Assembly (NCBI RefSeq): GCF_000337035.1
Contig: NZ_AOJL01000006.1
Location: forward strand, 8,114-53,087
Reading direction: 5' to 3'
Length of the DNA stretch: 44,974 bases
Source: Halorubrum coriense DSM 10284
GTDB lineage: Archaea > Halobacteriota > Halobacteria > Halobacteriales > Haloferacaceae
Positions 28,301 to 37,007 of this stretch are shown piece by piece. The notes under the pieces were generated by a model. The model saw nothing but the letters and a program-made list of their open reading frames with translations, had not been told where the DNA came from and made no database searches. The translations under genes and the position numbers were made by a program. Numbering within the stretch: the stretch's first letter is position 1; each line of letters starts with the position of its first letter.

Positions 28301-29911
28301 ATGAGCCCGATATCCCGGATCCGCGACCGGCTGACCGACGGAGAGGACCGCCTACCGCTGGGGCTGACGCTGCTCTCCGCGGCGATAGCGGCGACGCTCG
28401 TCTTCCCGCTCGGGTGGCTCGTGATCGAGGCGGTCACCGTCGACCCCGCCCGCGCGATCGACCTCACCCTCAGCGTCCGCACCGCTGAGACGGTCCTCAA
28501 CAGCCTGCTGTTGATGCTCGGCGTCACGGCGCTGTCGATCGCGATCGGCGTCCCGCTCGCGTACCTCACCGCCCGGACGGACCTCCCGTTCCGCCGGTTC
28601 TGGGCGGTCGCGGCCGCGCTCCCCCTCGTCGTGCCGAGCTACGTCGGTGCCTTCTCGTTCGTCTCCGCGTTCGGCCCCCGCGGCGAGTTCCACGAGATCC
28701 TCTCCCCGCTCGGCATCGAGCGGGTCCCCGAGATATACGGCCTCTCCGGGTCGATACTCGTCATCACGCTGTACACGTACCCGTACGTCTACCTGACGAC
28801 GCGGGCGGCGCTGCTGTCGTTCGACACCACGCTGCTGGAGGCGGCTCGGACGCTGAACCACGGGCGGCTCGCGTCGTTCCGGAAGGTGACGCTGCCCGCG
28901 ATCCGGCCCGCCGTCGCCGCCGGCTCGCTGCTCGCGGCGCTGTACGCGGTCTCCGACTTCGGGACGCCCTCGATCATGCGGCTGTCGGTGTTCACCCGCC
29001 AGATCTACGTCGAGTACCGCTCGTTCGGGAGCGACTACGCCGCGCTGCTCTCACTCCAGCTGCTCGTCGTCGTGCTGTTCGTCCTCGCGCTGGAGTGGCT
29101 CGTCCGCTCCGACGCGTCCTCGCACGGCGACGACGCGGGCCGCACCGACGACCGCGTGTCGCTGGGGCGGTGGCGGTGGCCGGCGACGCTGCTGCCTGCG
29201 GGGGTGTCCGCGGCCGCGCTGCTCGTGCCGCTGTGGATCCTCGGCCTGTGGTTAGTCCGCTCGGAGGCTGGCCGCCGCCCCTCGATGGCGTTCGAGCCGA
29301 TCTACGTCGTCAACTCCGTCTCCGTCTCCGCGGCCGCGGCCGTCGTCGCCGCGCTGGCGGCGATCCCCATCGCGTACTTCGCGGCCAACCACGACTCCCG
29401 GCTCGCGACGCTGTTCGAGCGCGCGACGTACGTCGGCTTCGCGGTGCCCGGCATCGTCCTCGCGCTGGCGCTCGTCTACTTCGGCTCCGGCTATCTGCCG
29501 TGGATCTACCAGACGCTGCCGCTGCTCGTCTTCGCGTACGTCGTGCGCTTCCTCCCGCAGGCCGTCGGGTCGAGCCGGACGTCGATCCTCCAGGTGGACC
29601 CGCGGCTGGTGGAGGCGGGTCGGACGCTCGGCGAGTCCTCGCTGGGGACGTTCAAGCGCGTCACGCTCCCGCTCACGCGCTCGGGGATCGTCGCGGGCGC
29701 CGCGCTCGTCTTCCTCACGACGATGAAGGAGCTGCCCGTCACGCTCATCCTCCGCCCCTCCGGCTTCGAGACGATCGTCACGCAGATCTGGCGCGCGCAG
29801 GAGTCGGCGCTGTACCAGTACGCCGTGGTGCCGACGCTCATCCTCCTGCTCATCTCCGGGCTCTCGATGGTCGTCCTCCTCGCGCAGGAGGGCGGTCAAG
29901 AGGGGCTGTGA
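28301..29911 (+). CDS. ferric-iron ABC transporter permease (FbpB-like)
   Basis: This 536-residue protein is a fused pair of binding-protein-dependent permease domains with about twelve hydrophobic helices. Each half has the loop that docks the ATPase: EAARTLNHGRLASFRKVTLP in the first and EAGRTLGESSLGTFKRVTLP in the second. This matches FbpB/SfuB ferric permeases and would pair with the FbpA-like lipoprotein at 21463. The ATG at 28301 is preferred over the TTG at 28262 because membrane homology begins shortly after. It is divergent from the dehydrogenase operon. No ATP-binding subunit follows, so the ATPase must be shared or encoded elsewhere. Confidence 0.9.
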   Translation: MSPISRIRDRLTDGEDRLPLGLTLLSAAIAATLVFPLGWLVIEAVTVDPARAIDLTLSVRTAETVLNSLLLMLGVTALSIAIGVPLAYLTARTDLPFRRFWAVAAALPLVVPSYVGAFSFVSAFGPRGEFHEILSPLGIERVPEIYGLSGSILVITLYTYPYVYLTTRAALLSFDTTLLEAARTLNHGRLASFRKVTLPAIRPAVAAGSLLAALYAVSDFGTPSIMRLSVFTRQIYVEYRSFGSDYAALLSLQLLVVVLFVLALEWLVRSDASSHGDDAGRTDDRVSLGRWRWPATLLPAGVSAAALLVPLWILGLWLVRSEAGRRPSMAFEPIYVVNSVSVSAAAAVVAALAAIPIAYFAANHDSRLATLFERATYVGFAVPGIVLALALVYFGSGYLPWIYQTLPLLVFAYVVRFLPQAVGSSRTSILQVDPRLVEAGRTLGESSLGTFKRVTLPLTRSGIVAGAALVFLTTMKELPVTLILRPSGFETIVTQIWRAQESALYQYAVVPTLILLLISGLSMVVLLAQEGGQEGL

Positions 29912-30029
29912 AGATAGGCCCCGACCGCTTGGACGATCGTCCGACGCGGCTCACCGCGACGATCGCCTCTTCGTGTACCGTACTGCCACGGAAGAACAAT
30001 ATCGCGCCGCGAACCGACGGAACCGTCGG

Positions 30030-31112
30030 TCAGTCGGCCGCGGACGTCTGCTGTCGACGCGTCACGCGGAGCGAGGTGACCGTCGTGTAGAGGACCGCGA
30101 AGGCGACGACGACCGCCGCGCCGATGACGAGCACCAGTCCGAGCAGTTCGAGCGTCGAGTTGCCCAGGAAGGAGCCGACCTCGCCGATGCCCACGGCGAT
30201 GGAGCCGACCAGCAGCATCCCGCCGAAGTACACCTTGATCTCGTCGGAGTCGACGACCGCGGTCGCGGCGGAGCCGACGCGCGCGCCGAGCGCGCTGCCG
30301 AACAGCAGCGGCGCGACGATGCCGAGGTCGACGCCGCCGCCCTGCCCGTAGAGGTAGCTCCCGAGGCCGCCCGAGAAGACGATCTCGAACAGGTCCGTCC
30401 CGACCGCGACGGGCACCGGCACGCCGATCGCGTAGATCATCGCCGGCATCCGGATGAAGCCGCCGCCGACGCCGAGGAACCCGGACAGGACGCCGGTCGC
30501 AAAGGCGACGGCCGTGATGACCCACGCGGACACGCGGACGTCGCCGCGGAGCGTCACCATCGGCGGGATCCGGACGGTCCGCTGGATCTTCTTCGCGACC
30601 TCCGGGATCTCGTACTCGTCTAAGTCCTTGTCGGCCGCCTCGTGGTCGACGCCGCCGCCGTCGCCGTCGTCTCCCTTCAGCGCGTCGCGGGTGACCATCG
30701 CGCCGACGCCGCCGAGCAGGACGACGTAGGCGACGCTGATGACCCCGCCGGCGAGCCCCATCGATTCGAGGTAGTAGACGCTCGCGCGCCCGGCCTCGAT
30801 GCCGATCGTCGTGCCGGTGATCATGATCACGCCGAGCTTGTAGTCGACCTGCCCGAGGTCGTGGTGTTTCAGGGTCGCGATGACCGCCGTCCCGAAGACG
30901 AACGCCATCCCGCTCCCGACCGCGACGGGCGCCGGGTAGTCTAACATTAGCAGGGCCGGGGTGACGAGGAACGACCCGCCCATGCCGAAGAACCCGAACA
31001 GGACCCCGACGACGAGGCCGAACCCGACGAACAGCGCGAGCATCTCGGGGCTCGTGTCCAGTATGCCGAGGCCGCCGAGGGCACCGATAACGCTATCGAG
31101 CACTCGATTCAC
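30030..31112 (-). CDS. TauE/SafE-family membrane exporter
   Basis: This 360-residue protein has about eight membrane helices in two related halves. Each half carries the family signature: VLFGFFGMGGSFLVTPALL in the first and GVLSGFLGVGGGFIRMPAMI in the second. A charged cytoplasmic loop of about 50 residues separates them. TauE/SafE proteins export sulfite, sulfoacetate or related sulfur anions. The GTG start at 31112 overlaps the end of the small membrane-protein gene by 20 bases, so the two are coupled. The neighbouring sulfur genes support a sulfur substrate, but the family also has other roles. Confidence 0.88.
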   Translation of the reverse strand: MNRVLDSVIGALGGLGILDTSPEMLALFVGFGLVVGVLFGFFGMGGSFLVTPALLMLDYPAPVAVGSGMAFVFGTAVIATLKHHDLGQVDYKLGVIMITGTTIGIEAGRASVYYLESMGLAGGVISVAYVVLLGGVGAMVTRDALKGDDGDGGGVDHEAADKDLDEYEIPEVAKKIQRTVRIPPMVTLRGDVRVSAWVITAVAFATGVLSGFLGVGGGFIRMPAMIYAIGVPVPVAVGTDLFEIVFSGGLGSYLYGQGGGVDLGIVAPLLFGSALGARVGSAATAVVDSDEIKVYFGGMLLVGSIAVGIGEVGSFLGNSTLELLGLVLVIGAAVVVAFAVLYTTVTSLRVTRRQQTSAAD

Positions 31113-31257
31113 CCCCGACGACGAGGTCCATGAGGTACGGCCCGACGAGCCGTTCGAGGCCGCCGTAGCCGGCGTAGAGGACGAACGCCTCGAAGAGGAT
31201 CACTCCGATGAGGAGGGCCGTCTCCGGGTCCCAAGTCGGAATCTCTAGTCCTGCCAT
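31093..31257 (-). CDS. small single-pass membrane protein coupled to TauE/SafE
   Basis: This 54-residue protein has one hydrophobic helix (ALLIGVILFEAFVLYAGYGG) flanked by a short acidic N terminus and a soluble C-terminal tail. Its end overlaps the exporter start by 20 bases, so it is very likely translated with it. I believe similar small proteins precede TauE/SafE genes in other haloarchaea, but this is from memory. The ATG at 31257 gives the compact form. It may be an accessory or stabilising subunit; no enzymatic motif is visible. Confidence 0.7.
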   Translation of the reverse strand: MAGLEIPTWDPETALLIGVILFEAFVLYAGYGGLERLVGPYLMDLVVGGESSAR

Positions 31258-31516
31258 CGGTTCACCCTCCGACTGCCGCGCGCGGTAATTCGACTTTGGC
31301 ACATTTCTGCTCAGTTCTCTCTACCTGCTTCGAGGGTATAACGGTTTTGGGCTAGTCGTACAAGACTATATTCCGGTAACCTCGGTCGGAGTACCGATAA
31401 CTTACGGCGAAGGTACGCGGTCCGATCCCGATTGATCGGTCGGCCGACGCCCGACTCGCCGGACGTGTCGCTCACCGAACAAAACCGTGTTGTCGTCGCT
31501 CGACGAACGTGTCCGT
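31258..31516. promoter_or_regulatory. 259-base divergent promoter region between exporter and UspA genes
   Basis: This AT-richer gap serves both directions. TATA-like stretches include ggtataacgg near 31336-31345 and actatattcc near 31366-31375. A CCGATC-N6-GATCGG inverted repeat lies at 31422-31439 on the UspA side. I see no gene in it. Confidence 0.45.
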
Positions 31517-32362
31517 ATGAGGGCCCTGTGTGCGACCGACCTGTCGGCCGCCAGCGAGGCGACGATCGAGAACGAGACCTGTCTCGACTGTCTGGGTCGC
31601 ATCGGCGTCCGGACGATCCACCTCGTCACGGTCGTCCCGGCGAACGTCCACGCCGGGATGCCCGGCGTCGACTTCGAGGAGCGCCGGCGGCGGGGGCTCG
31701 ACAGGTACCGGTCGGTGATCGAGGACGCAGGGTTCGCCGTCGAGACGCACGTCGTCCGCGGGACGCCGTACCGACGCCTCAACGGCCTCGCCGAGACGGT
31801 CCGCGCCGACCTGTCGGTCGTCGGGTCGCGGGGACAGAGCCCGCTCGAGAACCGGGTGATCGGCTCGACCGCGCGCAACCTCGCGCGGACCACCGTCGTG
31901 CCGCTGTTGGTCAACCGCGTCGAGCGCGCGGCCGACGACCCGGACGTCCTCCGCGAACACCTCTTCCGGCGGATCCTCTTCGCGACCGACTTCTCCGAGC
32001 ACGCCGACCGGGCCTTCGACGCCTTCTCGTACCTCCGGCACGCGGCCGAGGAGGCGACGCTCGTCCACGTCCGGTCGCCGAAGGACGACGGGTCGACCGG
32101 CGGCGTCGACCCGGCAGAGCGGTTGGCCGAGCGGGCGAACACGCTGGAAGCGTGGGGGATCGAGACGCAGATCGAGGTCCGTCGCGGCGACCCCGCCGAG
32201 GAGATCCTCGCCGTCGAGGCGGCGGTGACGCCCTCGACGGTCCTCGTCGGGTCGAAGAGACGGAGCCGCATCCGGCGGCTCCTGCTGGGTAGCGTCTCGG
32301 AGGACGTGGTCGCGCGCGCGACGGCCAACGTCTTCCTCGTCCCGCCGCCCCGCGCAATTTAA
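31517..32362 (+). CDS. universal stress protein, tandem UspA domains
   Basis: This 281-residue protein holds two Usp folds. The first begins with MRALCATDLSAASEATI and ends near VVGSRGQSPLENRVIGSTARN. The second begins with RRILFATDFSEHADRAF and ends near GSVSEDVVARATANVFLVPPP. The GS-RG-x9-GS pattern in the first domain and the corresponding GSKRRSRIRRLLLGSVSE in the second suggest ATP binding. An unusual CLDC pair lies at about residues 22-25 of the first domain. The ATG at 31517 fits the family start. It sits inside the sulfur island but transcribes away from it, so a role in sulfur stress is only suggested. Confidence 0.88.
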   Translation: MRALCATDLSAASEATIENETCLDCLGRIGVRTIHLVTVVPANVHAGMPGVDFEERRRRGLDRYRSVIEDAGFAVETHVVRGTPYRRLNGLAETVRADLSVVGSRGQSPLENRVIGSTARNLARTTVVPLLVNRVERAADDPDVLREHLFRRILFATDFSEHADRAFDAFSYLRHAAEEATLVHVRSPKDDGSTGGVDPAERLAERANTLEAWGIETQIEVRRGDPAEEILAVEAAVTPSTVLVGSKRRSRIRRLLLGSVSEDVVARATANVFLVPPPRAI

Positions 32363-32390
32363 AAACGGCCGACGTCGCGGCGTGCGGCGT

Positions 32391-33566
32391 TTATAAAACG
32401 AGGGCGGCGATCGCGTACGCGAGCCCGAACGAGAGGGCGAACGAGCCCACCCACGCGCCGACCGTCACGGCGATCTTCCGCGCGTCCACCGCGCTCCGCC
32501 CGCCCACCGCGGCCCCGCTCCCGATGATCGCGCTGACGACGATCTCGTTGAACGAGACCGGCACGCCGAGCAGCACCGCCAGCTGCGCGATCAAGAAGGA
32601 CGGGACGAGCGCGGAGATGGAGCGCCGCGGGCCGAGCGACGAGTAGTCCTGCGCGAGCGACTTGATCATCCGGGGCGCGCCGGTCCACGACCCGGCGAGC
32701 ATCCCGAGCCCGCCGCCGACGAGGACCGCGGTCGTCGACACCATCCCCACCTCGTCGAGGAGCGGGAGCAGCGGCCCGACGGCGAGCCCGACCTGACTCC
32801 CGCCCGCGGAGAAGGCCACCAGCGACCCGAGCGCGAGCAGCACGCGCCGCAGTCCGCCCGCCTCGTCGCGGCGCACGTCCCACCAGACGACGGCTCCAAT
32901 CGCCAGCGCCGCGCCGGCGGTGACCGCGACGCCCCACGCGGTGCCGTCGAGCGCGAGGGCGCGCTGTACGAGCCCGCGGACCGTGCCGGACGCGCTCCCC
33001 GCGCCGAGGAAACTGAACCGGACGTTCGCGAGGACGGCACCGACGAGGCCGGCGAGCACCGCGACGCAGCACCGCTCGGGCGCGCCGGGCCGCGGGAGGA
33101 CGCTCGCGATCCCGAACGCGAGTCCGCCGCCGACGAGCGGCGTCAGCGCCCAGACGGCGGCGACCTGCTGGTACTTCGCCCAGACCGGCGTCCCGCCGAG
33201 CGCGAGCCCGACGCCGATCACCGCGCCGGTCACGGTGAACGCGGTCGCGATCGGGATCCCGGTCGTGATCCCGACCGCCATCAGCCCCGCGCCCAGCACG
33301 AGCACGAGGATGACGCCGGCGACGGGGAGGCTGATGCCGCCCACGAGGCCGCTCCCGACGGCCTCGGAGACGTTGCTGCCCTGCGTGACCGCGCCGGCGA
33401 AGCCGAAGACGCCGACCAGGAGGGCGGCGCGCATCGTCCCGATCGCGTTCGCGCCGACGGCGGGGGCGAACGGGGTCGCGCCGCTCGACCCGGCACCGAT
33501 CACCCACGCCATGAAGAGGCTCGCGAGCGCTGCGCCGACGAAGAGGGCGACGAGAGCGGGGTCCAT
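32391..33566 (-). CDS. PiT-family anion permease (phosphate or sulfate)
   Basis: This 391-residue protein has about ten membrane helices and two copies of the PiT signature: GANAIGTMRAALLVGVFGFAG in the first half and the SFNEIVVSAIIGSGAAVGG region in the second. PiT proteins are usually phosphate carriers, but some, such as CysP of Bacillus, move sulfate. Here the gene is the last of a run with YedE, YeeE and a rhodanese-MBL protein on the same strand, which favours a sulfur anion such as sulfate or thiosulfate. Substrate choice cannot be settled by sequence alone. The ATG at 33566 lies 12 bases after the YedE stop. Confidence 0.87.
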   Translation of the reverse strand: MDPALVALFVGAALASLFMAWVIGAGSSGATPFAPAVGANAIGTMRAALLVGVFGFAGAVTQGSNVSEAVGSGLVGGISLPVAGVILVLVLGAGLMAVGITTGIPIATAFTVTGAVIGVGLALGGTPVWAKYQQVAAVWALTPLVGGGLAFGIASVLPRPGAPERCCVAVLAGLVGAVLANVRFSFLGAGSASGTVRGLVQRALALDGTAWGVAVTAGAALAIGAVVWWDVRRDEAGGLRRVLLALGSLVAFSAGGSQVGLAVGPLLPLLDEVGMVSTTAVLVGGGLGMLAGSWTGAPRMIKSLAQDYSSLGPRRSISALVPSFLIAQLAVLLGVPVSFNEIVVSAIIGSGAAVGGRSAVDARKIAVTVGAWVGSFALSFGLAYAIAALVL

Positions 33567-33578
33567 CGCGTCGAGGCC

Positions 33579-34037
33579 TCAGTCCGCGCCCGCGGCGGCG
33601 GCCTCGGGGGCTCGACTGCGGCTCCGCCAGTAGCCCTGCGCGTACGCGCCGAGGAACATGCCGCCGAGCGCCCACAGGATCGTGACGTTGCCGACGCCGA
33701 GGCTGGCGTACGCGGCCCCCGGACAGATGCCGGAGAGCCCCCAGCCGACGCCGAACACCGCGCCGCCGACGAGCACGTTCCGGTCGAACGGCTTCAGCCG
33801 GCGCTCGTACGGGTCGCCCGTGAGGGGGGCCGCGTCCCGGATTCGCGGCAGCAGCGCGAACGCGACCCCGGAGACGATCGCGGCCCCGAACATGACGAAC
33901 GGGAGCCCGAGGTCCTCGAACAGGAGGAAGTTCACCACGACCTCCGGACGAGCCATGTGGCTGAAGCCGAGCCCGAACCCGAATATCAGCCCACCGACGA
34001 ACACCAGCGGCTTGAAGAGGGGATGTCGGTCAGCCAT
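33579..34037 (-). CDS. YedE-type membrane protein (second YeeE/YedE half)
   Basis: This 152-residue protein has four hydrophobic helices and the YeeE/YedE motif GWGLSGICPGAAYASLG, whose Cys is conserved in thiosulfate-transporting members. It starts MADRHPLFKPLVFVGGLIFG. The gene directly upstream encodes the other half, and the TAA of that gene abuts this ATG with no gap. The pair therefore probably acts together as a thiosulfate or related sulfur-compound channel. Confidence 0.87.
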   Translation of the reverse strand: MADRHPLFKPLVFVGGLIFGFGLGFSHMARPEVVVNFLLFEDLGLPFVMFGAAIVSGVAFALLPRIRDAAPLTGDPYERRLKPFDRNVLVGGAVFGVGWGLSGICPGAAYASLGVGNVTILWALGGMFLGAYAQGYWRSRSRAPEAAAAGAD

Positions 34038-34595
34038 TTACGGGCTCACCCCCAGCGCGGCGACGACTTGGGCCGTCCCGATCGCCACGGTCAGGAACGT
34101 CGCGACGCCGACGAGCGAGGTCTTCGACGCCGAGCCGACGCCGCAGACGCCGTGGCCGGACGTGCACCCCTTCCCGATGCGGGTCCCGATCCCGACGAGG
34201 ATCCCGCCGAAGAACAGCCGCCACGGCTGGACGTCGGTTGCCCACAGCGTGACGCCGGCGACCTCGTACAGCGTGCCGGTCGTTCCGGGCTCGTACAGCG
34301 AGGTCGTGACGACGCCCGACTGGACCGTCGCGGCGAACGCCAGTCCGCCGAGGACGATCCCGGCCGTGAACACGACCCGCCAGTCCCGCGAGCCGACGTA
34401 CCGCTGGAACCGCGACTGATCGGAGACGTACGACAGCGTCGATTCCAGGAACGTGCTCGCTCCCGCCGGGATGCCCGTGCCGACGTAGATCACGACGGTC
34501 CCGAGCCCGACGAGCAGCCCGCCGACGGCGTACCGGCTGATCCCGTTGGGGAACAGCTCGGCGACCGCCTGAAGCAGTACGAGGGAAGTCGCCAT
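34038..34595 (-). CDS. YeeE-type membrane protein (first YeeE/YedE half)
   Basis: This 185-residue protein has about five hydrophobic helices. It contains GLGTVVIYVGTGIPAG near the start and the hallmark GKGCTSGHGVCGV (two Cys) near the C terminus, as in the YeeE thiosulfate transporter family. It follows the rhodanese-MBL gene by eight bases and abuts the YedE-type gene. The operon order of MBL-rhodanese, YeeE, YedE and PiT suggests linked uptake and intracellular conversion of sulfane sulfur. Confidence 0.88.
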   Translation of the reverse strand: MATSLVLLQAVAELFPNGISRYAVGGLLVGLGTVVIYVGTGIPAGASTFLESTLSYVSDQSRFQRYVGSRDWRVVFTAGIVLGGLAFAATVQSGVVTTSLYEPGTTGTLYEVAGVTLWATDVQPWRLFFGGILVGIGTRIGKGCTSGHGVCGVGSASKTSLVGVATFLTVAIGTAQVVAALGVSP

Positions 34596-34603
34596 CGGGG
34601 ACG

Positions 34604-35797
34604 TTAGTCACCCGCGAGCGACTCTTGGCTGGCCGCGCAGTTGTTCGGGCCGAGCTCGAGGGTGAACGCCTCGTCGTCGTCGACGGCGTTCTGACCGAGG
34701 TTCGTCGCGATGATCTCCTCGTAGTTGGCCGGCCGCGGCGGCATGTCCGAGAGGATCAGGTCGACGAACGACGCCTCGTCCATGGTGAGCGCGTCCATCT
34801 CGTCGACGAGCCGGCCGATCGGTGCCGTGTAAGTCCCGTCGGCGGCCGGCTCCGCGGCGTCGCTGAAGTGCGCGCCGCCGATCAGGGTGTCGTCGGGGAG
34901 CGTCAGGACGCGCTCTTGGAGCGACTCGTACAGCATACGGGCGGCGTCGGGCGCGCCCTCGTCGCCCTCCTCGAGGTCGGGACGGGCGACGCTCTCGATG
35001 AACAGCCCGTCGCCGGTCGCGAGCAGGCTCTCGTCGACGAGGTACGAGGTCATTCCGGTCGTGTGGCCGGGCGTGTGGACGGTCTCGATCGTCGCGTCGC
35101 CGACCGCGAAGGCGTCGCCGTCGGCGGCGGTCGTCAGGTCGTCGGCGTACGTGACGCCGCGGTCGACGGCGGCCGCCGGAATGACCCCCTCGACGCCGTT
35201 CGCGTCGAGGTCGCGCACGCCGGAGATGTGGTCGGCGTGGACGTGGGTGTCGAGGGCGTACTTCAGGTCGACGCCGAGGTCGTCGGCGTCGGCGAGGTAG
35301 CGGTCGGTGAACGCGCGGAGCGGGTCGACGATCGCGGCCTCCCCGTCGTCGTAGAGGAGGTACCCGAGACAGCCCGAGGAGGGGCGCTGGTACTGGAGGA
35401 GCGTGCCCGCCCCGTCGTAGTCCTCGACCTCGACGGTCTCGTAGATGCTCGCCCAGCCGTTCATGCCGTCTTCGAGGTGGTCGACGTCGTACCCCCGCTC
35501 GACGAGGGTCCCGGCGACGTACTCGCTGGCACCGCCCTTCGCGCAGAGGACGGTCACCTCGCGGTCGTCGGGGATCCGGTCGAGGACGTCGTCGTCGATC
35601 TCGTCTTCGAGGAACTCGAAGTACGGCACGTTGATCGAGGTGACGTTCTCGCCGTCGATGCGCCACTCCTCGTAGTCGGACCGCATCCGCGTGTCGAGGA
35701 GCGTCACGTCCTCGCCCGCGTCGATTCGACTCTTCAGTTCGTCCGGTGCGATCGTTTCCACGTCGGCGTCCGGCGTCGGGAAGTCGTTGGCGTCCAT
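34604..35797 (-). CDS. rhodanese plus metallo-beta-lactamase protein (persulfide dioxygenase-like)
   Basis: This 397-residue protein has an N-terminal rhodanese domain of about 125 residues with C85 as the sulfur-carrying Cys in LCAKGGAS. An ETHE1/SDO-like metallo-beta-lactamase domain follows. Metal residues are H185, H187, D189 and H190 in THVHADH, then H241/H245 (HTPGHT) and D263. Related enzymes oxidise glutathione or CoA persulfide to sulfite, or move sulfane sulfur between carriers. In this organism the thiol partner is unknown. It is the first gene of the YeeE-YedE-PiT operon. A TATA-like ctatatcc lies about 25 bases upstream of its ATG at 35797. Confidence 0.9.
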   Translation of the reverse strand: MDANDFPTPDADVETIAPDELKSRIDAGEDVTLLDTRMRSDYEEWRIDGENVTSINVPYFEFLEDEIDDDVLDRIPDDREVTVLCAKGGASEYVAGTLVERGYDVDHLEDGMNGWASIYETVEVEDYDGAGTLLQYQRPSSGCLGYLLYDDGEAAIVDPLRAFTDRYLADADDLGVDLKYALDTHVHADHISGVRDLDANGVEGVIPAAAVDRGVTYADDLTTAADGDAFAVGDATIETVHTPGHTTGMTSYLVDESLLATGDGLFIESVARPDLEEGDEGAPDAARMLYESLQERVLTLPDDTLIGGAHFSDAAEPAADGTYTAPIGRLVDEMDALTMDEASFVDLILSDMPPRPANYEEIIATNLGQNAVDDDEAFTLELGPNNCAASQESLAGD

Positions 35798-36034
35798 CTT
35801 CTACACCCCATCGTACCGGTTGGATATAGAAAAACGTTCGGATAGTAATTCAACAAATACGCAATATAGCACCGACAGCGAGGCGCATATAATGGTCTAA
35901 ACACGTGTATAGAGCGATTATAGGCAAGTACGGTGATACTGGTTCTTCGCAGTATACCCAAGAAACAACATTCTTTTAACCTTCGCCGGGATATTGTGTG
36001 ATAGCTCCAATACGACCAACGGAGCAGATACACA
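35798..36034. promoter_or_regulatory. 237-base AT-rich divergent promoter region of the sulfur genes
   Basis: This gap separates the minus-strand rhodanese-MBL operon from the plus-strand tusA operon and is much more AT-rich than its surroundings. It holds a TATA-like ctatatcc (minus strand, 35823-35830) and cttttaacc (plus strand, 35972-35980). It also holds an ATACTG-N8-CAGTAT inverted repeat at 35936-35955. I see no gene in it. Confidence 0.5.
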
Positions 36035-36280
36035 ATGAGTGCCGAATTCGACATCGCGGAGACGCTCGACGTGAAAGGCGCATCGTGCCCCATGCCGGTG
36101 GTAAAGACGAAGTCCGCTATCGACGACCTCGACGCGGGTGCGGTCCTCGAAGTGCTGGCGACCGACCCGGGCAGCATGAGCGACCTCGACGGCTGGGCGG
36201 ACGGGACCGCGGGCGTCGAGCTCCTCGGTCAAGAGGAGGGCGACGACGTGTACAAACACTACGTCCGCAAGACGGAGTGA
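36035..36280 (+). CDS. tusA: TusA/SirA-family sulfur carrier
   Basis: This 81-residue protein is a complete TusA-like domain that accepts a persulfide on its single active Cys and passes it on. The signature is CPMP with C18 (LDVKGASCPMPVVKTK), followed by the helix-strand pattern ending DPGSMSDLDGWADGTA. In bacteria TusA feeds tRNA thiolation or sulfur oxidation with DsrE-type partners. The downstream DsrE-like gene begins two bases after its stop, so the two form an operon. An inverted repeat in the promoter may regulate it. Confidence 0.92.
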   Translation: MSAEFDIAETLDVKGASCPMPVVKTKSAIDDLDAGAVLEVLATDPGSMSDLDGWADGTAGVELLGQEEGDDVYKHYVRKTE

Positions 36281-36282
36281 CG

Positions 36283-36855
36283 ATGAGCACGGACACGCCC
36301 GACGCGCCGGCCGGCGACGCTCCCTCGCGCGCGGAACTGGCCGCGCGGATCGACGAGCTCGAGGACGCGCTCGCCGCGGCCACCGACGAGGACGACGGGA
36401 AGAAGATGAGCATCATCGCGACGAAGGGCACGCTCGACATGGCGTATCCGCCGCTCATCCTCGCCAGCACCGCGGCCGCGTTCGGCTACGAGGTGACCGT
36501 CTTCCACACGTTCTGGGGGCTCGACATCCTCCACGAGGAGCGCTCGAAGGATCTCAAGCTCAGCTCCGTCGGCAACCCCAACATGCCCGTCCCGAACGCC
36601 GTCGCCGCGCTCCCCGGCATGGACCGCGTGACGACGAGGATGATGGAGCGGCGGATCGCGGACAACGACACCGCCACCATCGAGGAGCTCCTCGAAACCA
36701 GCCTGGACATGGGCGTGGAGTTCCAGGCCTGCCAGATGACCATCGACCTGATGGACTACGACGAGAACGACTTCTACGACGGCGTGACCACCGGGGTCGG
36801 AGCCGCGACCGCCCTCCAGGACATGGCCGAGGCGGACATCCAGCTTCTGGTGTGA
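36283..36855 (+). CDS. DsrE/DsrF-like sulfurtransferase protein
   Basis: This 190-residue protein has an acidic N-terminal coil of about 40 residues and a DsrE-like fold beginning KKMSIIATKGTLDMAYPPL. A conserved Cys, C150 in EFQACQMTIDLM, is the likely persulfide site. TFWGLDIL and GDVTTGVGAAT-like segments (here DGVTTGVGAAT) match the DsrE/DrsH group often paired with TusA. It starts two bases after tusA. Together they look like a sulfur relay that could receive sulfane sulfur imported by YeeE/YedE. Confidence 0.87.
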   Translation: MSTDTPDAPAGDAPSRAELAARIDELEDALAAATDEDDGKKMSIIATKGTLDMAYPPLILASTAAAFGYEVTVFHTFWGLDILHEERSKDLKLSSVGNPNMPVPNAVAALPGMDRVTTRMMERRIADNDTATIEELLETSLDMGVEFQACQMTIDLMDYDENDFYDGVTTGVGAATALQDMAEADIQLLV

Positions 36856-36863
36856 CCGCCCGC

Positions 36864-36882
36864 CCGTCGAGCGTCTCGACGG
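36864..36882 (+). terminator. 8-bp hairpin after the tusA-dsrE operon
   Basis: CCGTCGAG and CTCGACGG pair perfectly around a CGT loop, nine bases after the DsrE-like stop. The following sequence has no strong T-run, so it may stabilise the mRNA end rather than terminate it. Confidence 0.35.
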
Positions 36883-36978
36883 ATCCAGTCATTCCGGACA
36901 CCGACCGACGGCCGAACGCCGATCGATAGCCGAACGTCGACCCTCGATTCGCGGTCTCTCGCCGCCGTACCCAAAGAC

Positions 36979-36987
36979 ATTTTATTT
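36979..36987 (+). promoter_or_regulatory. TATA box for the DUF302 gene
   Basis: The sequence attttattt lies 21-29 bases before the ATG at 37008, which predicts a leaderless transcript. An ATACTG element at 36996-37001 lies between box and start. Confidence 0.5.
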
Positions 36988-37007
36988 CACACCCAATACT
37001 GTACACA

